From: Marinomonas profundimaris
GTDB lineage: Bacteria; Pseudomonadota; Gammaproteobacteria; Pseudomonadales; Marinomonadaceae
DNA length: 64,000 nt
NCBI RefSeq assembly: GCF_000508165.1
Contig: NZ_AYOZ01000001.1
Coordinates: forward strand, 186,001-250,000
Direction of reading: 5' to 3'
The notes under the pieces are model-generated. The model saw only the letters and a list, made by a program, of their open reading frames with translations. It did not search any database and was not told the origin of the DNA. Shown one piece after another: positions 61,194 through 64,000 of this stretch. The translations under genes were made by a program, and so were the position numbers. The first letter of the stretch is position 1. Every line of letters begins with the position of its first letter.

Positions 61194-62060
61194 ATGATGA
61201 TTTATCGACGTAATACCTGTTTTTATACATTCTTCTGTGCCGCGGTGATTGTGCTTTTATCGGGTTGCTCGGCACTGCAAAAAACAATGGAAGTGAGCAA
61301 GCCAAAAGCGTTGGTAACGGGTGTCTCGGTTGATAGTTTATCAATGGAGGCCGTGACTTTATTGGTGGATGTGGAAGTCAGTAACCCGAATTCGTTTGCT
61401 ATAAAAACCGCAGGGTTTGATCTGGATTTCCTAATCAATGACCGCAAAATAGCGTCTGTTGCTCAGGCGGATTCAAACCTCACATTGCCTGCGAAAGGTA
61501 AAAACAGTCTTCAATTACCCGTGACTTTGACGTTCGATCAAGTCATGAAGAGCGTGGAAGGGTTGTCGACAAACACTGAATTCAATTACGCCATAGACGG
61601 TAATGTAGTGGTCAATCTCCCTGTACTGGGAGATTGGAATATGCCGGTGTCTTTTTCAGGTGTGCTACCGATACCAAAGCAACCTGAGGTGGTTTTTAAA
61701 GAAGTCAGTGTGGACGCTATTGGTTTTAGTGGCGTTCAGTTGCATGTGGATCTTTCGATTACAAACCCTAATGTTTTCGAGATCAATTTGCAGGATGTGA
61801 GCTATGCTTTAAAGGCAGAAGGTCAGTCATTGGGGCAAGGTGAAATACAATCCATCGACTTACCCAAAGGGTCGACACAAACCCTCTCCATTCCATTGTC
61901 GATTGGTATCAGTGACATGGGAATGAACTTGTATCGTTTGCTAACCAGCTCGGACCCTGTTGCAGTAGATGTTAACGTGGGGGCAAAGGTGGATACGGAT
62001 ATAGCAGGATGGCGGTCGACGCCATTGCAATTCAAGACTCAGCAAGTATTAAGCCGATGA
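61194..62060 (+). CDS. LEA type 2 (WHy-domain) lipoprotein
   Basis: The 288-residue lipoprotein has lipobox LLSGC at about residues 21-25. Two beta-rich LEA-2/WHy domains follow (about 40-150 and 165-280), each starting with a KxxVxxxS-N-P-N pattern (VSNPNSFAIKTAGFDLDF; ITNPNVFEINLQDVSYAL). Related bacterial proteins are lipid-anchored and linked to stress or envelope protection. It directly adjoins the membrane-protein gene before it. Confidence 0.85.
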   Translation: MMIYRRNTCFYTFFCAAVIVLLSGCSALQKTMEVSKPKALVTGVSVDSLSMEAVTLLVDVEVSNPNSFAIKTAGFDLDFLINDRKIASVAQADSNLTLPAKGKNSLQLPVTLTFDQVMKSVEGLSTNTEFNYAIDGNVVVNLPVLGDWNMPVSFSGVLPIPKQPEVVFKEVSVDAIGFSGVQLHVDLSITNPNVFEINLQDVSYALKAEGQSLGQGEIQSIDLPKGSTQTLSIPLSIGISDMGMNLYRLLTSSDPVAVDVNVGAKVDTDIAGWRSTPLQFKTQQVLSR

Positions 62061-62156
62061 GCTAATGTTTAGCCGAAAATACAGGGCATTGCTTATTTAA
62101 ATGCCCTTAAGCTTACTTTGGTTGTAGTAAGTGCATTTTTTAAAAGGAAGTAAAAA

Positions 62157-62663
62157 ATGAATAGCATACCTGAAGACGCCGATATTTCTAAGATGTTAGA
62201 AGGTGCGTATTTTAAAGATTGTTTTATCGGCTATATCGACGATCCAAACCAAACCGCGATGGACGTTTGGTTGGATTTGATGAAAAAAACGCCCCAGTGG
62301 GTCAATGCGTTGATGTCATTGCGAAATCTCATGGTGTCTTTTGTCGGCTTGAAGAACCTTGGGACTTTCGGCAACGTAGTTCTTGCGAAGCATGGTGATG
62401 ATTATTTAGAAGGTGACAGAGTGGGGATTTTCTCTGTTTATTTAAATAAGAAATACGAAGTGATCTTGGAAGACAAAGATAAGCACCTTGATGTGAAGGT
62501 TTCCCTGTATTTAGAGCCAGAAGGCTCGCGTTTTAAGGTACATCTCACCACCGTAGTGCATGTGAAAAACCGCCTTGGTAAATTTTATATGTTGTTTGTC
62601 GCACCGATGCACAAGCTTATTGTTCCTTCGAGCTTATCCCATTTAGAAAAAGCAACGAGATAG
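62157..62663 (+). CDS. DUF2867-family protein
   Basis: The 168-residue soluble protein has FKDCFIGYIDDPNQTAMDVW near the start, then LMVSFVGLKNLGTFG and a beta-rich half (VILEDKDKHLDVKVSLYLEP, FKVHLTTVVHVKNRLGKFYM). This fits DUF2867, a family with a predicted lipid- or ligand-binding fold and no fixed function. AAAAGGAAGTAAAAA supplies a ribosome binding site, and a terminator follows. Confidence 0.85.
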   Translation: MNSIPEDADISKMLEGAYFKDCFIGYIDDPNQTAMDVWLDLMKKTPQWVNALMSLRNLMVSFVGLKNLGTFGNVVLAKHGDDYLEGDRVGIFSVYLNKKYEVILEDKDKHLDVKVSLYLEPEGSRFKVHLTTVVHVKNRLGKFYMLFVAPMHKLIVPSSLSHLEKATR

Positions 62664-62701
62664 CGAGGAATTTCACTGCGATGTGTATGCTTATTAAAGA
62701 G

Positions 62702-62735
62702 AGCCCTGAATGTTGATGAACGCTCGGGGCTTTTT
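62702..62735 (+). terminator. Intrinsic terminator of the DUF2867 gene
   Basis: AGCCCTGA and TCGGGGCT pair (one G-U) around a 14-base loop, followed by TTTT. Confidence 0.75.
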
Positions 62736-62977
62736 GGTTTTTATCGTGAAAAATAATCGGATGGCCTATAAAGCAATCTTGTTATGTCTGACAGCATGGG
62801 TGAAAAGGTGAGCTCATGTGCATATTCCTTTGGAATATTAAACATTTGTTAAAAATTGAATATCTTTGATAGCTTGATCATTTGTCATATTTATCGTGTT
62901 ATATACAAAGATTAAGCGCTTTGATTACGGCGTGTAGGTAGGTCTTACGAAGAACGTTTTTTATTTTTTGGAAGGGT
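62736..62977. other. Promoter region of the PqiA-type gene
   Basis: No gene is seen. The centre is AT-rich (AATATTAAACATTTGTTAAAAATTG). TTGATCATTTGTCATATTTATCG near 62874 could hold promoter elements. TTGGAAGGGT at 62968-62977 is the ribosome binding site of the next gene. Confidence 0.4.
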
Positions 62978-64000
62978 ATGAGTCGTCCATTGTTTTATGA
63001 CAGTGTCACCGCCTGCGATGAATGTGATTCACTTCACCGAATACCGCCGTTAAAAAGTGGCGAGCGTTTTAAATGCGCACGTTGCGGCCATGTACTAATC
63101 AATGTGCATGCGTATGTAAAAGGACGCATTTTTAGTGCAGGGTGCTCCTCTCTCTTCATGTTAGTGTTTGCTTTAATATTTCCTTTCCTTGGTTTTTCTA
63201 GTAATGGTGCTGAGCGAAGCATCACTCTTTTTACTGTTGTTAGTGTACTGATTAATCAAGATTATCTCTTGCTCAGTGCGGTGATTAGTTTGGCGTTGTT
63301 TGTCTTTCCTGTTGCCTATTTGTTAGCGGTCGTTTTATTAGTATGGTCGTTTCGTCATCGTTATATACGTCGTTCCATCATGCGTTATTTAATTCGTTGG
63401 GTAATTGCCATTCAACCTTGGTTAATGGTTGATGTTTTTTTGGTCGGAATTTTAGTGGCCTTAGTCAAAATGGACAGTTTGGCGGATATTGAACTGGGGC
63501 TGTCATTTTGGGCATTTTGCGCTTATGTATTGCTGCTGTTAAAAACCGTCAGTTTGGTGGATCGACGTTGGCTTTGGAATCAAATAGAAGGCCAAGGGCC
63601 AGATTATCTTTTGATAGAGCGGACGGACTCTGACGTGTTTGAATCGGCTCAGCAACATGGACTGATCGGTTGTCATTTTTGTGGCGCGACATTGCATCAT
63701 TCTGCACGTCATTGTAGCCGCTGTGGACATTCAATTCACAGTCGTCGTCCGCACAGTTTAACGGGGACGATCGCGTTTCTTATTGCCTCTGTGATCATGT
63801 TTGTACCAGCGAATGTTTTCCCTATTATGCAGACCACTTTTTTAGGTGGAAGCGAGCCGTCGACGATTATGGGCGGCGTGTTGTTATTGTGGTCTTTAGA
63901 GTCTTATCCGGTTGCCTTGGTGATATTCATGGCCAGTGTGGTCATACCTCTGGTTAAAATTTTGTCATTAAGCTGGTTGTGTTGGCAGTGTTATTACCCG
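62978..64000 (+). CDS. pqiA: PqiA-family membrane protein (3' end outside window)
   Basis: The first 341 residues are present and the frame is open at the window edge. The PqiA pattern is clear: an N-terminal zinc motif CDECDSLHRIPPL...KCARCGH (about 12-40), four helices, a second zinc motif CHFCGATLHHSARHCSRCGH (about 231-250), then further helices with FVPANVFPIMQTTFLGG, conserved in the family. PqiA/YebS are inner-membrane partners of MCE-type lipid transporters; the MCE gene should follow outside the window. Confidence 0.9.
   Translation, partial: MSRPLFYDSVTACDECDSLHRIPPLKSGERFKCARCGHVLINVHAYVKGRIFSAGCSSLFMLVFALIFPFLGFSSNGAERSITLFTVVSVLINQDYLLLSAVISLALFVFPVAYLLAVVLLVWSFRHRYIRRSIMRYLIRWVIAIQPWLMVDVFLVGILVALVKMDSLADIELGLSFWAFCAYVLLLLKTVSLVDRRWLWNQIEGQGPDYLLIERTDSDVFESAQQHGLIGCHFCGATLHHSARHCSRCGHSIHSRRPHSLTGTIAFLIASVIMFVPANVFPIMQTTFLGGSEPSTIMGGVLLLWSLESYPVALVIFMASVVIPLVKILSLSWLCWQCYYP

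Overview
The window looks like chromosome of a marine gammaproteobacterium of the Marinomonas/Oceanospirillales type. This is an inference from gene content, with no database search. The supporting features are the rsxABCDGE-nth order, a MotY homologue (sodium-driven polar flagellar motor), YegQ/TrhP next to a YfhL ferredoxin, moderate GC with short intergenic gaps, and VCR-like recombination sites. I see no rRNA, tRNA, CRISPR array, transposase or integrase.

Layout. 0-6.7 kb: cytochrome bd oxidase cydA-cydB-cydX followed by its assembly exporter cydD-cydC. 6.7-14.3 kb: a patchy accessory stretch with a DUF4258/HTH toxin-antitoxin pair, a dispersed repeat, two AT-rich genes (RusA-like resolvase and DUF2971 protein) that look like orphan integron cassettes, an XRE-cupin/azlCD amino-acid export operon, trxC, and a higBA-type toxin-antitoxin pair. 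14.3-24.4 kb: YfhL ferredoxin and trhP, a Fur-type TonB siderophore receptor, ydcH-like, a large DUF748 envelope protein, a DUF454 membrane protein, RNase T, and motY. 24.5-30.4 kb: argG, a ribokinase/nucleoside hydrolase salvage pair, an RRM protein, a PilZ-like protein and a beta-alanine:pyruvate-type aminotransferase. 30.4-37.8 kb: nth and the six-gene Rsx/Rnf electron-transfer complex, in which RsxC has a very long repeated tail. 38-42 kb: metG, mrp/apbC and dcd.

42.0-45.0 kb is the most unusual part. A low-GC two-gene module (AAA ATPase plus a small PD-(D/E)xK-like protein) lies between two ~340-bp inverted copies of a dispersed repeat; a shorter third copy lies near the RusA cassette. 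I read this as a candidate ATPase-nuclease defence module carried in a repeat-bounded insertion. It also sits near dgt, a dNTPase.

45-51.6 kb: NUDIX, dgt, a LysR protein consisting of the DNA-binding domain only, an APS-type cysH, nudL, pabB and an alpha/beta hydrolase. 51.6-54.2 kb: a four-gene minor pseudopilin operon preceded by a 9-bp tandem repeat, then a PP0621-family protein. 54.2-64 kb: nadE, a transglutaminase-like protein, a DJ-1/PfpI protein, a ribbon-helix-helix protein, rluF with a basic low-complexity tail, three very small genes, a membrane protein, a LEA-like lipoprotein, a DUF2867 protein, and the start of a PqiA-type gene cut by the window end.

The housekeeping genes form clear metabolic units: bd oxidase with its haem/thiol exporter, nucleoside hydrolase with ribokinase, and Rsx with nth. 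The accessory genes are lower in GC and surrounded by repeats, palindromic operators and recombination-site-like hairpins.
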